Source of the DNA: Clostridia bacterium
GTDB lineage: Bacteria > Bacillota > Clostridia > UBA1381 > UBA9506
Reading direction: 5' to 3'
NCBI GenBank assembly: GCA_017546245.1
Contig: JAFYXI010000022.1
Span: 1 to 64,000, forward strand
DNA: 64,000 nt
Shown here one piece after another: positions 27,784 through 37,296 of this stretch. The translations under genes were made by a program, and so were the position numbers. The notes beneath the pieces were generated by a model. It searched no databases. It was not told where the DNA came from and was given only the letters and a program-made list of their open reading frames with translations. Each line of letters begins with the position of its first letter. Position 1 is the first letter of the stretch.

Positions 27784-29136
27784 ATGGCAAAATTAACTTT
27801 AGATTATTCAAAAGCACTTGATTTTATAACAGAAGAAGAAATTGAAAATATTGCCGGACAAATTTGCGATGCGCACAACAAATTAGTTAATAAAACCGGT
27901 GCGGGCAATGATTATTTAGGATGGGTAAATCTTCCTACAGATTATAATAAAGAGGAATTTAACAGAATTAAAAAAGCTGCAGAAAAAATCAAAAATAATT
28001 CTGATGTATTAATAGTAATAGGCATTGGCGGTTCATATCTTGGTGCAAGAGCAGCTATTGATATTTTAACAAATTCATTTTATAACTCTCAATGCAAAAA
28101 GGACAGAAAAACGCCTCAGATTTTCTTTGCAGGTAATTCAATCAGTTCTACGTATTTAAGTGAACTTTATGAAATGGTTAAAGATAAAGAATTATCTGTA
28201 AATGTTATTTCAAAATCGGGCACAACAACCGAGCCTGCAATTGCGTTCAGAATATTTAAAGAGCTTTTAGAGAAAAAATACGGAAAAGAAGGCGCAAAAG
28301 AAAGAATTTTTGCAACTACGGACAAGGCTCGCGGTGCACTTAAAGAGCTTGCAGATAAAGAAGGATACGAAACCTTTGTAATTCCCGATGATGTGGGCGG
28401 CCGTTATTCGGTTTTAACAGCGGTTGGTCTTCTGCCTATTGCTGTTTGTGGTGCTGATTTAGACCTTATGATGAAAGGCGCAAAGGATGCACAGGATGAA
28501 TTTTCGAGCTGTGATTTAAAAAATAACATTTGCTATCAGTATGCGGCTATCCGAAATTGTCTGTATCGTAAGGGCAAGACAACAGAAATTATGGTAAACT
28601 ACGAACCGCGTCTTCATTATTTCGCAGAATGGTGGAAACAGCTTTTCGGCGAGAGCGAGGGCAAAGATAATAAGGGTATTTTCCCGGCTGCTGTTGATTT
28701 TTCAACTGACCTGCATTCTATGGGACAGTATATTCAGGACGGTATGAGAAATATTTTTGAAACAGTTTTAAATGTTGAAAATCCTAAAGCCGACATTACA
28801 ATAGGAACTGACCCCGAAAATGTTGACGGATTAAACTTTTTGGCAGGAAAAACTATGGATTTTGTTAATCATAAAGCGTTTTTAGGTACAGTTTTGGCGC
28901 ATAACGACGGCGGTGTTCCTAATCTTATTATTAACATACCTGAGCTTAACGAATACTATTTCGGACAGCTTGTGTATCTGTTCGAACGAGCTTGCGGAAT
29001 AAGTGGATACGTATTAGGAGTAAATCCGTTTAATCAGCCTGGTGTTGAGGCATATAAAAAGAATATGTTTGCACTTTTAGGAAAACCGGGATATGAAAAT
29101 GAAAAAGCAAGTCTTGAAAAAAAACTCGGTTTGTGA
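27784..29136 (+). CDS. pgi: Glucose-6-phosphate isomerase
   Basis: A 450-residue glycolytic enzyme that interconverts glucose 6-phosphate and fructose 6-phosphate. Its length is that of the Bacillus-type group. The sugar-phosphate (SIS) loops show [10 protein letters not shown] and SKSGTT, followed by [14 protein letters not shown] and the C-terminal [12 protein letters not shown]. It follows pyrD by 13 bases with a GAGGAGAGG site and is co-transcribed with it. The thrC promoter lies partly inside its last codons. Confidence 0.96.
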   Translation: MAKLTLDYSKALDFITEEEIENIAGQICDAHNKLVNKTGAGNDYLGWVNLPTDYNKEEFNRIKKAAEKIKNNSDVLIVIGIGGSYLGARAAIDILTNSFYNSQCKKDRKTPQIFFAGNSISSTYLSELYEMVKDKELSVNVISKSGTTTEPAIAFRIFKELLEKKYGKEGAKERIFATTDKARGALKELADKEGYETFVIPDDVGGRYSVLTAVGLLPIAVCGADLDLMMKGAKDAQDEFSSCDLKNNICYQYAAIRNCLYRKGKTTEIMVNYEPRLHYFAEWWKQLFGESEGKDNKGIFPAAVDFSTDLHSMGQYIQDGMRNIFETVLNVENPKADITIGTDPENVDGLNFLAGKTMDFVNHKAFLGTVLAHNDGGVPNLIINIPELNEYYFGQLVYLFERACGISGYVLGVNPFNQPGVEAYKKNMFALLGKPGYENEKASLEKKLGL

Positions 29137-29142
29137 TATAAT
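29114..29142 (+). promoter_or_regulatory. Internal sigma-A promoter for thrC-prmA
   Basis: TTGAAA (29114-29119), 17-base spacer, TATAAT (29137-29142). The -35 box and spacer are inside the end of pgi. It gives thrC and prmA their own transcription. Confidence 0.7.
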
Positions 29143-29189
29143 CGGTAAATAGTGCAAAAAACGATTAGTAAATTTTGGAGGTTATATAA

Positions 29190-30692
29190 ATGCAGTATCA
29201 AAGTACAAGGGATAAGAGTGTGCGCGTATCATCAGCGTATGCCATTAAAAATGGATTGGCTGCCGATGGTGGACTTTATGTTCCTGAGCAGATTCCCCAG
29301 CTTTCGCTTGATGAAATAGCGGCTTTAGCTCCGCTTAGCTATAACGAGCGTGCAATTAAGGTATTAAGTCGCTTTTTAACAGATTTTTCAGAAGAAGAAG
29401 TGACAAACTGTGTAAATAATGCATATAATAAAGAAAAATTTGAAACATCAGAGATAGCACCTATTTATAAGCTTGATGAAAATGTATATTTTCTTGAGCT
29501 TTGGCATGGTCCTACCTGCGCATTTAAAGATATGGCACTTCAGATTCTGCCGCATCTTTTAACTCGTTCTATCGAGAAAACAGGCGAAACCAAAGAGGTT
29601 GTAATTTTGGTTGCAACATCAGGCGATACCGGAAAAGCAGCATTAGAAGGCTTTCGCGATGTTGAGGGAACTCGTATTATCGTGTTTTATCCTGCCGATG
29701 GTGTCAGCGATGTTCAGAAACGTCAGATGGTAACTCAAGAGGGTAACAACGTTGACGTAGCCGCTGTATGCGGTAACTTTGACGATGCTCAGAGTGGTGT
29801 TAAACAGATATTTACCGATAACGAGTATGCAGATGTTTTAGCACGAAACAACTTTATGCTTTCAAGTGCTAACTCAATTAACTGGGGAAGACTGGTTCCG
29901 CAGATTGTTTACTATTTTTCATCTTACGCAAGTATGCTTAAAAACGAAGAAATCACCTTGGGCGAAAAGGTTAATTTTGTTGTTCCTACAGGTAATTTTG
30001 GCGATATTTTGGCTGCGTACTATGCAAAGGAAATGGGTCTTCCGGTTGGTAAGCTTATTTGTGCGTCTAACGAAAACAAAGTTCTTACCGACTTTATAAA
30101 CACCGGTATATATGATAAAAACCGTGAGTTTAAAACAACAACATCTCCGTCTATGGACATTTTGATTTCAAGTAACTTAGAACGCTTTTTATATCATGTA
30201 ACCGGCGGTGACGATGTTCGTGTTTCTGCTTGGATGAACGAACTTAAAACAGACGGTCGTTACGAAGTTCCTGAACTGACAAAAAATAAAATTAAAGAAA
30301 TTTTCTGGGGCGGTTGCTCAGACGATGCTGAAACCTTTACAGAAATTGAAAATGTTAACAACAAATATGGCTACGTTATGGATACACATACAGCTGTTGC
30401 TAAAAATGTTTATGAAAAATATCTTGCTGAAACAGGCGATAATACAAAAACTGTTATTGTGTCAACCGCAAGTCCGTTTAAATTCAGCGATAGTGTATTG
30501 GCTGCAATAAAGGGCAAAGAGGCGGTTGAAGGAAAAGACCCGTTTGATTTATTAGACGAGCTTGCCGAAAGTGCAGATTTAATGATTCCTGCAGGACTTT
30601 GCGGATTGCGCGACAAACAGGTTATCTTTAATGCGACCTGCGAGAAAACAGAAATGTATGATGTTGTGAGCCATATGCTCAATCTTGCATAG
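29190..30692 (+). CDS. thrC: Threonine synthase
   Basis: A 500-residue PLP enzyme that converts O-phosphohomoserine to threonine. The length and motifs match the long class: GLYVPEQIP near the N-terminus, the PLP lysine in GPTCAFKDMALQ, and ATSGDTGKAALEGF for phosphate binding. A TTTTGGAGG site supports the ATG. A good promoter just upstream suggests separate control from pgi. No threonine T-box is visible in the 47-base leader. Confidence 0.95.
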   Translation: MQYQSTRDKSVRVSSAYAIKNGLAADGGLYVPEQIPQLSLDEIAALAPLSYNERAIKVLSRFLTDFSEEEVTNCVNNAYNKEKFETSEIAPIYKLDENVYFLELWHGPTCAFKDMALQILPHLLTRSIEKTGETKEVVILVATSGDTGKAALEGFRDVEGTRIIVFYPADGVSDVQKRQMVTQEGNNVDVAAVCGNFDDAQSGVKQIFTDNEYADVLARNNFMLSSANSINWGRLVPQIVYYFSSYASMLKNEEITLGEKVNFVVPTGNFGDILAAYYAKEMGLPVGKLICASNENKVLTDFINTGIYDKNREFKTTTSPSMDILISSNLERFLYHVTGGDDVRVSAWMNELKTDGRYEVPELTKNKIKEIFWGGCSDDAETFTEIENVNNKYGYVMDTHTAVAKNVYEKYLAETGDNTKTVIVSTASPFKFSDSVLAAIKGKEAVEGKDPFDLLDELAESADLMIPAGLCGLRDKQVIFNATCEKTEMYDVVSHMLNLA

Positions 30693-30702
30693 GAGGAAAG
30701 CT

Positions 30703-31674
30703 ATGGACTGGATTCAGGTTACTGTTTACACAACAACTGAAGGAATTGAACCGGTAAGCGGCAGACTTTATCAGTTAGGTGTAACGGGTATAGAAATCGA
30801 GGACGAAAGCGAGTTTTACAGCTTTTTAGAAGAAACACGCGGCACATGGGACTATGTTGACGATGACTTGGTTGAACGTATGAAGGGCGAAACTAAAGTT
30901 AGAATCTATTTAAGCGATAATGCCGCAGGTCGCGATATGCTGCACAGTGTTCGTGACAGTATCTCGCAGCTTGCCTTGATGGATGAAGAAAAATTATACG
31001 GCAGACTCGAAATTTCGCTTGATAACGTTAATGAAGAGGATTGGGCAAATAACTGGAAACAGTATTTTAAACCCTTAACTGTCGGAGATAAAATTCTGAT
31101 TCTTCCTGAATGGGAAACTTTAAACGAGGAAACTGACAGAACTGTATTTACGGTTAACCCCGGAATGAGTTTCGGAACAGGCTCTCACAATACAACTCAG
31201 CTTTGTATTGAAGAACTTGAAAATGTGATAAACAAAGATACGCATGTACTTGATTTAGGTTGCGGCAGCGGTATTTTATCAATTATTGCATTGCTTTTGG
31301 GCGCGCCTGATGCTACTGCTGTTGATATTGACCCTAATGCCGTTGATATTGCATATCAGAATGCTGAAAGAAACGGAATTGATAAATCTGTATATCGTGC
31401 TTTTGCTGGTAACGTGTTGGCAGACAGCGAGCTTATTAAAAAAATATCTGATAAAAAATATGAGGTAGTGGTTGCAAATATTGTTGCAGATGTTATTATT
31501 GCCTTAGCTGATATTGTTCCTGAATTAATCGCACCTGATGGTATATACATAACATCCGGAATCATTACAAACCGCAAAGAGGATGTAATTGCACGTTATA
31601 AAGAAAGTGATTTTGAAATTATAAACATTCGCGAAAAAGGCGATTGGGTTTCTATTGTAATGAAAAGAAAATAA
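30703..31674 (+). CDS. prmA: Ribosomal protein L11 methyltransferase
   Basis: A 323-residue SAM-dependent enzyme that trimethylates L11. The N-terminal recognition domain is followed by NPGMSFGTGSHNTTQLC and the SAM loop VLDLGCGSGILSI, then VVANIVADVIIAL. AGGAGGAAAG six bases before ATG 30703 decides the start over an in-frame codon at 30685 inside thrC. A strong terminator follows, closing the pyrK-prmA run. Confidence 0.94.
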   Translation: MDWIQVTVYTTTEGIEPVSGRLYQLGVTGIEIEDESEFYSFLEETRGTWDYVDDDLVERMKGETKVRIYLSDNAAGRDMLHSVRDSISQLALMDEEKLYGRLEISLDNVNEEDWANNWKQYFKPLTVGDKILILPEWETLNEETDRTVFTVNPGMSFGTGSHNTTQLCIEELENVINKDTHVLDLGCGSGILSIIALLLGAPDATAVDIDPNAVDIAYQNAERNGIDKSVYRAFAGNVLADSELIKKISDKKYEVVVANIVADVIIALADIVPELIAPDGIYITSGIITNRKEDVIARYKESDFEIINIREKGDWVSIVMKRK

Positions 31675-31686
31675 AAACATAAGGGC

Positions 31687-31726
31687 TGCGACAAAATGCG
31701 CAAGCATTGGTTGTCGCACCTTTTTG
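31687..31726 (+). terminator. Terminator after prmA
   Basis: TGCGACAA (31687-31694) pairs with TTGTCGCA (31711-31718); inside, AATGC-GCAA-GCATT forms a second stem. CCTTTTTG follows. Confidence 0.88.
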
Positions 31727-31746
31727 CTAATTAAGGAGAATGAAAT

Positions 31747-32775
31747 ATGAGAAAAGCTAACGAAAGAAAATACATAGGCCATCTTTCTCAGGTTGAAAGA
31801 ATTGAAGAGCATATTTTAAAAGGCGGAAAAGGTGATGGAATGCGTCTTTTAGAAGTAAACAACGGTAACGGACTTGAATTTACAGTTTCATTGGACAGAT
31901 GTGCTGATATATCGCGTTTAAGCTTTAAGGGAGTTAATTTTGGTTATTTTACCCCTTGCGGATATGTGGCTCCAAGTTATTATGATGCAGAAGGCTTTGG
32001 ATTTTTAAAATCATTTACTGCAGGCTTTATGACTACTTGCGGATTTAATAATGTTGGCGGTCCTTGTGAGGTTGATGGCGAAAAACTGCCTCAGCACGGC
32101 ACAATTTCAAACACTCCGGCAGAAAACGTGAGTTATTGGACGGATGATAAAGGTCAGCATATAATTGCAGATATTCGCCAAGCTCAGCTTTTCGGCAATC
32201 AGTATTTACTAAGAAGAAAGATTGATTGCCCTAAAGGTGAAAACTATATTGATATAACTGATACAATAGTAAATGAAAGCGCACGTCCTGCGCCCGTGAT
32301 GCTTTTATATCATTGCAATATAGGCTATCCGTTGCTTACAGAAAATGCAGAAATGTACATTCCGTCTGTTAAATGTGAGCCAAGCGGTGAGTGGGCAGCG
32401 CAAAATGTTGATACCTGGAATAAAATATTAGCTCCTCAGGAGGGCTTCGAAGAGCAATGCTATTTCCATAAGATAAAAGATGAAAACGGAAAAAGTTTTG
32501 GTGCAATATTTAATCCTGAAGAGGAGATGGGTGTTGCTATAGAATTTGATACAAACGAGCTTGACTGCTTAACAGAGTGGAAAATGATGGGTGAGATTGA
32601 GTATGTAATGGGCATCGAGCCGGGTAACTCATATCCAATAGGAAGAGCCAGGGCTAAAGAAGATAACACACTTAAAATGCTGATGCCGGGCGAAGAAAAA
32701 ACAGTAAAGCTAAGAGTGCGCATTATTGAAAATGAAGAACAAGCAAAAGAATATAAGTCAAAAATTAGTCAATAA
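31747..32775 (+). CDS. Aldose 1-epimerase-fold protein (DUF4432 type)
   Basis: A 342-residue soluble protein of the galactose mutarotase-like fold. Recognisable segments are LDRCADISRLSFKG near the N-terminus, FLKSFTAGFMTTCG, LPQHGTISNTPAE and LLYHCNIGYPLL, typical of DUF4432. The histidines in LPQHG and YHCNIGYP are in places where mutarotases have catalytic residues. The substrate is probably a sugar or sugar derivative but is not shown. TTAAGGAGAA sets the ATG. Terminators lie on both sides, so it may depend on a promoter I could not find or on readthrough. Confidence 0.75.
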   Translation: MRKANERKYIGHLSQVERIEEHILKGGKGDGMRLLEVNNGNGLEFTVSLDRCADISRLSFKGVNFGYFTPCGYVAPSYYDAEGFGFLKSFTAGFMTTCGFNNVGGPCEVDGEKLPQHGTISNTPAENVSYWTDDKGQHIIADIRQAQLFGNQYLLRRKIDCPKGENYIDITDTIVNESARPAPVMLLYHCNIGYPLLTENAEMYIPSVKCEPSGEWAAQNVDTWNKILAPQEGFEEQCYFHKIKDENGKSFGAIFNPEEEMGVAIEFDTNELDCLTEWKMMGEIEYVMGIEPGNSYPIGRARAKEDNTLKMLMPGEEKTVKLRVRIIENEEQAKEYKSKISQ

Positions 32776-32815
32776 AACCAAAAGAGTGCAGAAATTCTGC
32801 ACTCTTTTGGTTTTT
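32774..32815. terminator. Bidirectional terminator between 31747-32775 and gerQ
   Basis: A near-perfect palindrome centred near 32794: AAAACCAAAAGAGTGCAGAA on the left is mirrored on the right through 32814, with A and T tracts at the ends for both convergent genes. Confidence 0.9.
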
Positions 32816-32820
32816 GTGTT

Positions 32821-33297
32821 TTAATATCCACGCATATTTCCGCGTGACCAATTCATGCCCATTCCTTGCTGCATATAGTTAGAGTTGTTTATATCATTAG
32901 ACCAGGTCTGCATTGATGCGTCATTGCTGTTTTCAAAAGCAAGTCTTCCGTTTTGTCTTAAACGGCTTGCAGGTACTGTTGTTGTATTATAAAATGTTAC
33001 AAATTTTACTGCATAAAGGTCGCACACAATATATCGGTCATCAATTGGGTCGTAAAGACTTAAAAAATTAATGCCTGAAGAATATAAAATACCTTCACGA
33101 GTTTCTAATCTGTCTGTACCGATTAAAAAGTCTACAACCACATACTGACCTAAATTCTGTGAGAGTATTGATGCAAATGAACCGTAATAAACCTGAGAGT
33201 TGCTTTGAGGGTCTGCGATTTCACCGGCTGTATCTGAAGGATTAACGTTTGCACGTCCGTTTGTATTTGGATTTATATTCATCATACCGTTTGCCAT
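32821..33297 (-). CDS. gerQ: GerQ-like spore coat protein
   Basis: A 158-residue protein with a low-complexity Asn/Gly/Met-rich N-terminus and C-terminus. The central domain (about residues 38-105) has the GerQ pattern YYGSFASILSQNLGQ, then beta strands ending DPIDDRYIVCDLYAVKFVTF. In B. subtilis GerQ is cross-linked in the coat and is needed for CwlJ to localise. Here it lies directly downstream of cwlJ, which supports the call. ATG 33297 is chosen because GGTGAT lies just upstream; three earlier in-frame starts are inside that site or in the cwlJ stop region. Confidence 0.8.
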   Translation of the reverse strand: MANGMMNINPNTNGRANVNPSDTAGEIADPQSNSQVYYGSFASILSQNLGQYVVVDFLIGTDRLETREGILYSSGINFLSLYDPIDDRYIVCDLYAVKFVTFYNTTTVPASRLRQNGRLAFENSNDASMQTWSNDINNSNYMQQGMGMNWSRGNMRGY

Positions 33298-33321
33298 ATG
33301 TATCACCATTCCTTTCAATTT

Positions 33322-33756
33322 TTATGTTCTGAAATATGCGTCTGTAGGATTATAAAAACAATGCTTGCCAATTTTGGTTACAAAGCTTCCGGTAATACCC
33401 GGAAAGTTTTGACGGCAAGAGGCAGAGTAGGGGTTATAAAACCACAAAGCCTGACCCAATGGGCTTAGTCTGTTGCCTGCAATTGCCCATGCGGCAATGT
33501 CCCAATGTATTTGTTCGGGATTCATATTGAACAAATTCTGGGCGTTGTATCTGCCGTTTTCTGTTTCGGAGGCGCAAACAAACTGTCCGGGCTGAAAAAT
33601 AATTTTTCTGATACTGCCCTGACCGACTCGTGCATATTCGCCTCCGGGTGCATAAACTCTGTTCATCACCACCGATGCAACCGCACGCATTCCGTTATCA
33701 CCTTCGCCTCCTGCTTCGCATTTTATCAGTTTTGCCAGTAATTCCTGATCGGACAT
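33322..33756 (-). CDS. cwlJ: Spore cortex lytic enzyme CwlJ
   Basis: A 144-residue SleB/CwlJ-type hydrolase (Hydrolase_2), close to the 142 residues of B. subtilis CwlJ. It has no signal peptide, as expected for a coat-associated enzyme that degrades cortex on germination. LIKCEAGGEGDNGMRAVA contains the conserved glutamates, followed by VVMNRV, FQPGQF and LWFYNP. GGAGGTGA before ATG 33756 decides the start; an in-frame extension to 33789 is rejected. Together with gerQ it forms a germination unit. Confidence 0.92.
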   Translation of the reverse strand: MSDQELLAKLIKCEAGGEGDNGMRAVASVVMNRVYAPGGEYARVGQGSIRKIIFQPGQFVCASETENGRYNAQNLFNMNPEQIHWDIAAWAIAGNRLSPLGQALWFYNPYSASCRQNFPGITGSFVTKIGKHCFYNPTDAYFRT

Positions 33757-33787
33757 TTTTTCACCTCCGTGATTTGCTGACAATAAC

Positions 33788-33795
33788 ATTATATG
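33788..33795 (-). promoter_or_regulatory. Possible mother-cell -10 box for cwlJ-gerQ
   Basis: Read on the minus strand this is CATATAAT, seven of eight against the sigma-E -10 CATACAnT, and it also fits the sigma-K form. No good -35 for sigma-A or sigma-E is found at the expected distance. Confidence 0.3.
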
Positions 33796-33828
33796 TGCAA
33801 AATAGCAATGTTGTTACTTAAAATAAAA

Positions 33829-33866
33829 AATGCGTTTTCTATAGTGTAAAATATAGAAAACGCATT
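33829..33866 (-). terminator. Terminator after qmcA (minus strand)
   Basis: A perfect 15-bp stem, 33829-33843 with 33852-33866. On the minus strand it ends in a T-rich tract (complement of 33821-33830). Confidence 0.85.
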
Positions 33867-33885
33867 AAAATTTTTTTAATATTTA

Positions 33886-34779
33886 TTATTCTGTTTTATC
33901 GGTCATAAGCTCTTTTAGTGATGTAGCAAGTCCTGCCAAACCCTGAATTTCAGATGGTATAATAATTTTTGTTGCTTTGCCGTCTGCGATTTTTTCAAAG
34001 GCTTCTAAGCTTTTTAAAGCAACAACGGCTTCTGACGGTTTAGCCTCGTTTATCATTTTAATACCTTCAGCAATAGCCTTTTGTACTTCTAAAATAGCCT
34101 GAGCCTCGCCCTCAGCTTCTTTTATGTGTGCAACTCTCTGTGCCTCAGCACGTAAAATTTCAGATTCTTTTTCACCCTCGGCTACTAAAATCGCAGAGCG
34201 TTTTTCGCCTTCTGCACGAAGTATGGATTCACGTCGTTCGCGTTCGGCCTTCATCTGTCGCTCCATCGAATCCTGAATTTCACGGGGCGGTAAAATGTTT
34301 TTAAGCTCAACTCGATTAACTTTAATTCCCCACGGGTCGGTTGCCTCGTCTAATATCGAACGCATTTTGGTATTTATTAAATCTCTCGATGTAAGTGTCT
34401 GGTCAAGCTCTAACTCACCGATGATGTTACGCAGAGTGGTGGCAGTAAGATTTTCAATTGCAGAAAGAGGGGCATCTACACCGTATGTGAACAGTTTAGG
34501 GTCGGTTATCTGAAAAAACACAACTGTGTCGATCTGCATGGTAACATTATCTTTTGTTATAACCGGCTGAGGTTTAAAATCTACAACCTGTTCTTTTAAT
34601 GATACTATTTTTGCAACCCTGTCAATAAACGGAATTTTAACGTGAAGTCCAACGCTCCATGTCTGATTATATGCTCCTAAACGCTCTGTTACAAATGCGC
34701 TTGCCTGAGGAACAATTTTAATGTTAGTAATCAAAAGAAAAATTGCAATAACTACGATAGCAAGAAAAAAGTATAACAT
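33886..34779 (-). CDS. qmcA: SPFH/Band-7 membrane protein (QmcA type)
   Basis: A 297-residue protein with one N-terminal membrane helix (about 2-20) and a stomatin-like SPFH domain (about 25-185) with VTERLGAYNQTW, VITKDNVTMQID and LPPREIQDSM. An Ala/Glu-rich coiled coil (about 185-250) follows, with repeats of the type RAEGEK and EAEGEA. Such proteins form membrane rings and microdomains. It lies four bases after the NfeD-type gene, the usual partner pair. An ATTAGTC-AGGAGG-like site overlaps the end of that gene. Confidence 0.9.
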   Translation of the reverse strand: MLYFFLAIVVIAIFLLITNIKIVPQASAFVTERLGAYNQTWSVGLHVKIPFIDRVAKIVSLKEQVVDFKPQPVITKDNVTMQIDTVVFFQITDPKLFTYGVDAPLSAIENLTATTLRNIIGELELDQTLTSRDLINTKMRSILDEATDPWGIKVNRVELKNILPPREIQDSMERQMKAERERRESILRAEGEKRSAILVAEGEKESEILRAEAQRVAHIKEAEGEAQAILEVQKAIAEGIKMINEAKPSEAVVALKSLEAFEKIADGKATKIIIPSEIQGLAGLATSLKELMTDKTE

Positions 34780-34783
34780 AACA

Positions 34784-35251
34784 TTAGTCCTCCTTAATAT
34801 TATTTACTGATTCAACAATCAGTTTAACACCTTGAATATCTTTAATGATTACATGTTTATTTTCGTTAATTATAGTGCCGTCAGCAGAACGTGCAGTCCA
34901 TAATTGTTCTAAAACACGAACCTGACCTTGCGCTGTCTGATTGTTAATTGTTTGTGTAACTATTGCCCGTTCGCCTATAACTCTGTCTGCATTGGTTCTT
35001 TCTGCTTTTTTATTAACCAATTTTTCAGATAGTGGTTTTGTAGCCAGAACCAAAACCCCCGATGCTGCAATAAAAATCAAAATCTGCAGCCATACAGCAC
35101 CGCCAAAAACAGCAACAATCATTGCTAAAATTGCTCCGACTGCAAACCAAATTGAAATCAGAGTGGTGCTTAATGCCTCTGCTGTAAAAAATGCAATTGC
35201 CAAAACCAGCCACACTATTGCAGCTGAATTCGTTAAAAACGCATCCCACAT
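34784..35251 (-). CDS. NfeD-family membrane protein
   Basis: A 155-residue protein: about three membrane helices in residues 10-75 (IVWLVLAIAFF, LISIWFAVGAI, ILIFIAASGVL), then an OB-fold tail (about 95-155) with VIGERAIV and VLEQLWTARSADG. NfeD proteins pair with SPFH proteins, and here qmcA follows by four bases. The start is ATG 35251, seven bases after GGAGAG; a much longer open frame to 35578 overlaps the divergent lipoprotein gene and is rejected. Confidence 0.88.
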   Translation of the reverse strand: MWDAFLTNSAAIVWLVLAIAFFTAEALSTTLISIWFAVGAILAMIVAVFGGAVWLQILIFIAASGVLVLATKPLSEKLVNKKAERTNADRVIGERAIVTQTINNQTAQGQVRVLEQLWTARSADGTIINENKHVIIKDIQGVKLIVESVNNIKED

Positions 35252-35379
35252 AAAAATCTCTCCTTTCATATGCAGATAAAAGTATATATTAATTATATCA
35301 CATAATATTAAAAAATACCAGTATTTTTTTGCATTCAAATACGCATATCCGGTTAAACTCAAGTAAGAGGTGAGTGCAG

Positions 35380-36126
35380 ATGAAAAAAAGAATTTTGTTG
35401 GTTTTAACTGTCGGGCTTTTATTGTGTTCGTGTTCAGCGAAGAACGAAAATAAAGAACAAATTCCGACAGAAATTTCGGTAATAAAAAATCATTTTTCAT
35501 CAATTTATAAGATGGTACTCGCAAACAAAAACAACAAAGAATATTTGCAAACAAACGAAGATGGTGTCGTTGCTGCATCTGTCGGTATTTCTTTATCTGT
35601 GAGTGATTCTGAAAATCAAATTATAAACTTTGACAGAAATTATTATTATATAAAAGAGTGTTTAAAGGCTATGGAAAATATAAGAGTGTTATTATCGGAT
35701 GACGGCATAGAAGCAGAGTTGATTACCGGACTCGATAACACAGTAAATAAAATGGTTCACTATATGAATAAAAATAACGGATACGAAACTATGCGAGCTG
35801 CAAATGACGGAATATATGTAATAGGTGCAATTTTACAGCATTACGAAAACAATAGCAGAGTAGATATGCTAAAACTTGAATATTGTTTAAATCTCATTGA
35901 AATAGAATCAGAAAATAAAGAAAAACTGATTGATGCCGTAGAACTTACGAAAACAGTAGTGCCGGAAATATGTACATCTGATGATGAAAAACATAAATAC
36001 CGTGAACAAATACTAAAAAGCCTTGAATCAATAAAATCTGCGTCTGTGTATTCTGATAGTCGTTTGATAAAAATGAAAGTGGCAATTATGCGCGAGAATT
36101 TAAAGAAAATTACAGCTTTAGAATAA
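35380..36126 (+). CDS. Predicted lipoprotein of unknown function
   Basis: A 248-residue exported protein. The N-terminus KKRILLVLTVGLLLCSC is a lipoprotein signal with the modified cysteine in the LCSC box (about residue 18). The rest is mostly helical with low Trp/Cys content and no recognised domain; LVSDSEN-type and MKVAIMRENLKKI segments suggest a helical bundle. AGAGGTGA decides ATG 35380 over the GTG at 35374. It is divergent from nfeD and precedes the DUF1540 gene by 53 bases. Function not recognised. Confidence 0.7.
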   Translation: MKKRILLVLTVGLLLCSCSAKNENKEQIPTEISVIKNHFSSIYKMVLANKNNKEYLQTNEDGVVAASVGISLSVSDSENQIINFDRNYYYIKECLKAMENIRVLLSDDGIEAELITGLDNTVNKMVHYMNKNNGYETMRAANDGIYVIGAILQHYENNSRVDMLKLEYCLNLIEIESENKEKLIDAVELTKTVVPEICTSDDEKHKYREQILKSLESIKSASVYSDSRLIKMKVAIMRENLKKITALE

Positions 36127-36179
36127 AAAAATTAAATATGCACAAGCTATGTAAAACATATAATAGGAGGATTTTTACT

Positions 36180-36359
36180 ATGTCAAATGTAAAAAAGAAC
36201 GACAGACCATTAGCAGGCGTTATGTGCACGGTAACAAATTGCGAATATCATGGTGAAAGTAACGAATGCGATGCGACAAGCATTGAGGTTTGTACATGCG
36301 ACCCTGTGCAGCAATGCTCGGTGCAATGTAAAACCTTTAAGCCGAAAGCCGGCAGATAA
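36180..36359 (+). CDS. DUF1540 cysteine-rich small protein
   Basis: A 59-residue protein with seven cysteines: MCTVTNCEYH, ECDA, VCTCDP, QCSVQC. This is the DUF1540 spacing, thought to bind zinc. Members occur in spore-formers; the role is unknown. AGGAGG (36164-36169) sets ATG 36180, and the longer frame from 36138 is rejected. A terminator follows. Confidence 0.8.
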   Translation: MSNVKKNDRPLAGVMCTVTNCEYHGESNECDATSIEVCTCDPVQQCSVQCKTFKPKAGR

Positions 36360-36367
36360 TCAAAAGC

Positions 36368-36397
36368 AAAAGAGAAGTTTTAAGCTTCTCTTTTTTT
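36368..36397 (+). terminator. Terminator after the DUF1540 gene
   Basis: AAAAGAGAAG (36368-36377) pairs with CTTCTCTTTT (36385-36394), followed by more T. Confidence 0.85.
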
Positions 36398-36431
36398 ATG
36401 TTAAAAATAGAATACAAATACATAATCGTGG

Positions 36432-36461
36432 TTGACAAAACAAACTGATAAATGGTATAAT
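36432..36461 (+). promoter_or_regulatory. Consensus sigma-A promoter of the rsmE-glyA group
   Basis: TTGACA (36432-36437), 18-base spacer, TATAAT (36456-36461): both boxes are perfect. Confidence 0.85.
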
Positions 36462-36509
36462 TAATTGGTATAGTGTTTTTTGTAAAACATAAGAGAAAAA
36501 GGTGATATT

Positions 36510-37247
36510 TTGCCGAAATTTTTTATAGATAAAGAGTCTGTAAATAATAATAAAGCCAAAATCTGCGGCGGTGATGTAACTCACATTGCAAAGGTTTTAA
36601 GATTGCCTGTTGGCAGCAATGTTACTCTTTGCGATGGTGATGGAACTGACTACGAGGCTCAAATTACAGAAATAAGAAAAGATGCAGTTATGCTCGATAT
36701 AATAAGCACGTGCATATGCGATACAGAACCGAAGGTTAAGGTTACGTTATTTCAGGGCATACCCAAAGCATCAAAAATGGAATATATAATTCAAAAATGT
36801 ACAGAGCTTGGTGTTATAAGTATCGTTCCGGTTATGACTAAAAGAACAGTAGTTAAACTTGAAAATGCACAAGCCGAAAAGAAAAAGCTTGAACGATGGA
36901 ATAAAATATCGGCAGAGGCTGTTAAGCAATGTGGACGAGGGTATATTCCAAAAGTATGTGATGTAGCAGAAATAAACAGTATTTCAGCAAAAGATTTTGA
37001 TTTGCTTTTAGTTGCATATGAAGAAGAAACGGATATTTCGCTTAAATCTGTTCTTAAAAACAACAACGAGGCAAAAAACATAGGTATAGTAATAGGACCA
37101 GAAGGTGGTCTTGAAAAAAGCGAGGTTGAGCATCTGATAAAATCAGGTGCAAAAAGTGTAACGTTAGGCAAACGCATTTTAAGAACCGAAACAGCAGGAC
37201 ATACAGTTTTAACCGCTGTTCTATACGAGCTGGGCGAACTGGAATAA
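36510..37247 (+). CDS. rsmE: 16S rRNA m3U1498 methyltransferase RsmE
   Basis: A 245-residue SPOUT enzyme that methylates U1498 in the decoding region of 16S rRNA. An N-terminal PUA-like domain (HIAKVLRLPVG) is followed by the knotted domain with QGIPKASKMEYIIQK, IGPEGGL and LGKRILRTETA. The start is TTG 36510, supported by AAAGGTGA six bases before and by the family's usual N-terminus; no ATG is well placed. Confidence 0.95.
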   Translation: MPKFFIDKESVNNNKAKICGGDVTHIAKVLRLPVGSNVTLCDGDGTDYEAQITEIRKDAVMLDIISTCICDTEPKVKVTLFQGIPKASKMEYIIQKCTELGVISIVPVMTKRTVVKLENAQAEKKKLERWNKISAEAVKQCGRGYIPKVCDVAEINSISAKDFDLLLVAYEEETDISLKSVLKNNNEAKNIGIVIGPEGGLEKSEVEHLIKSGAKSVTLGKRILRTETAGHTVLTAVLYELGELE

Positions 37248-37296
37248 CTTAAGTTTTTAAAAAAATTTACTATAAACATTTTAGGAGAGTGTTATT

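Noticed and set aside
35311-35328. AAAAATAC-CA-GTATTTTT palindrome as a terminator
   Set aside because: The loop is two bases and the stem is AT-only, between divergent genes where no terminator is expected. It may be an operator but there is no support.
34784-35578. 264-residue version of the NfeD-type protein
   Set aside because: The extension overlaps the divergent lipoprotein gene and has no ribosome site; GGAGAG supports ATG 35251.
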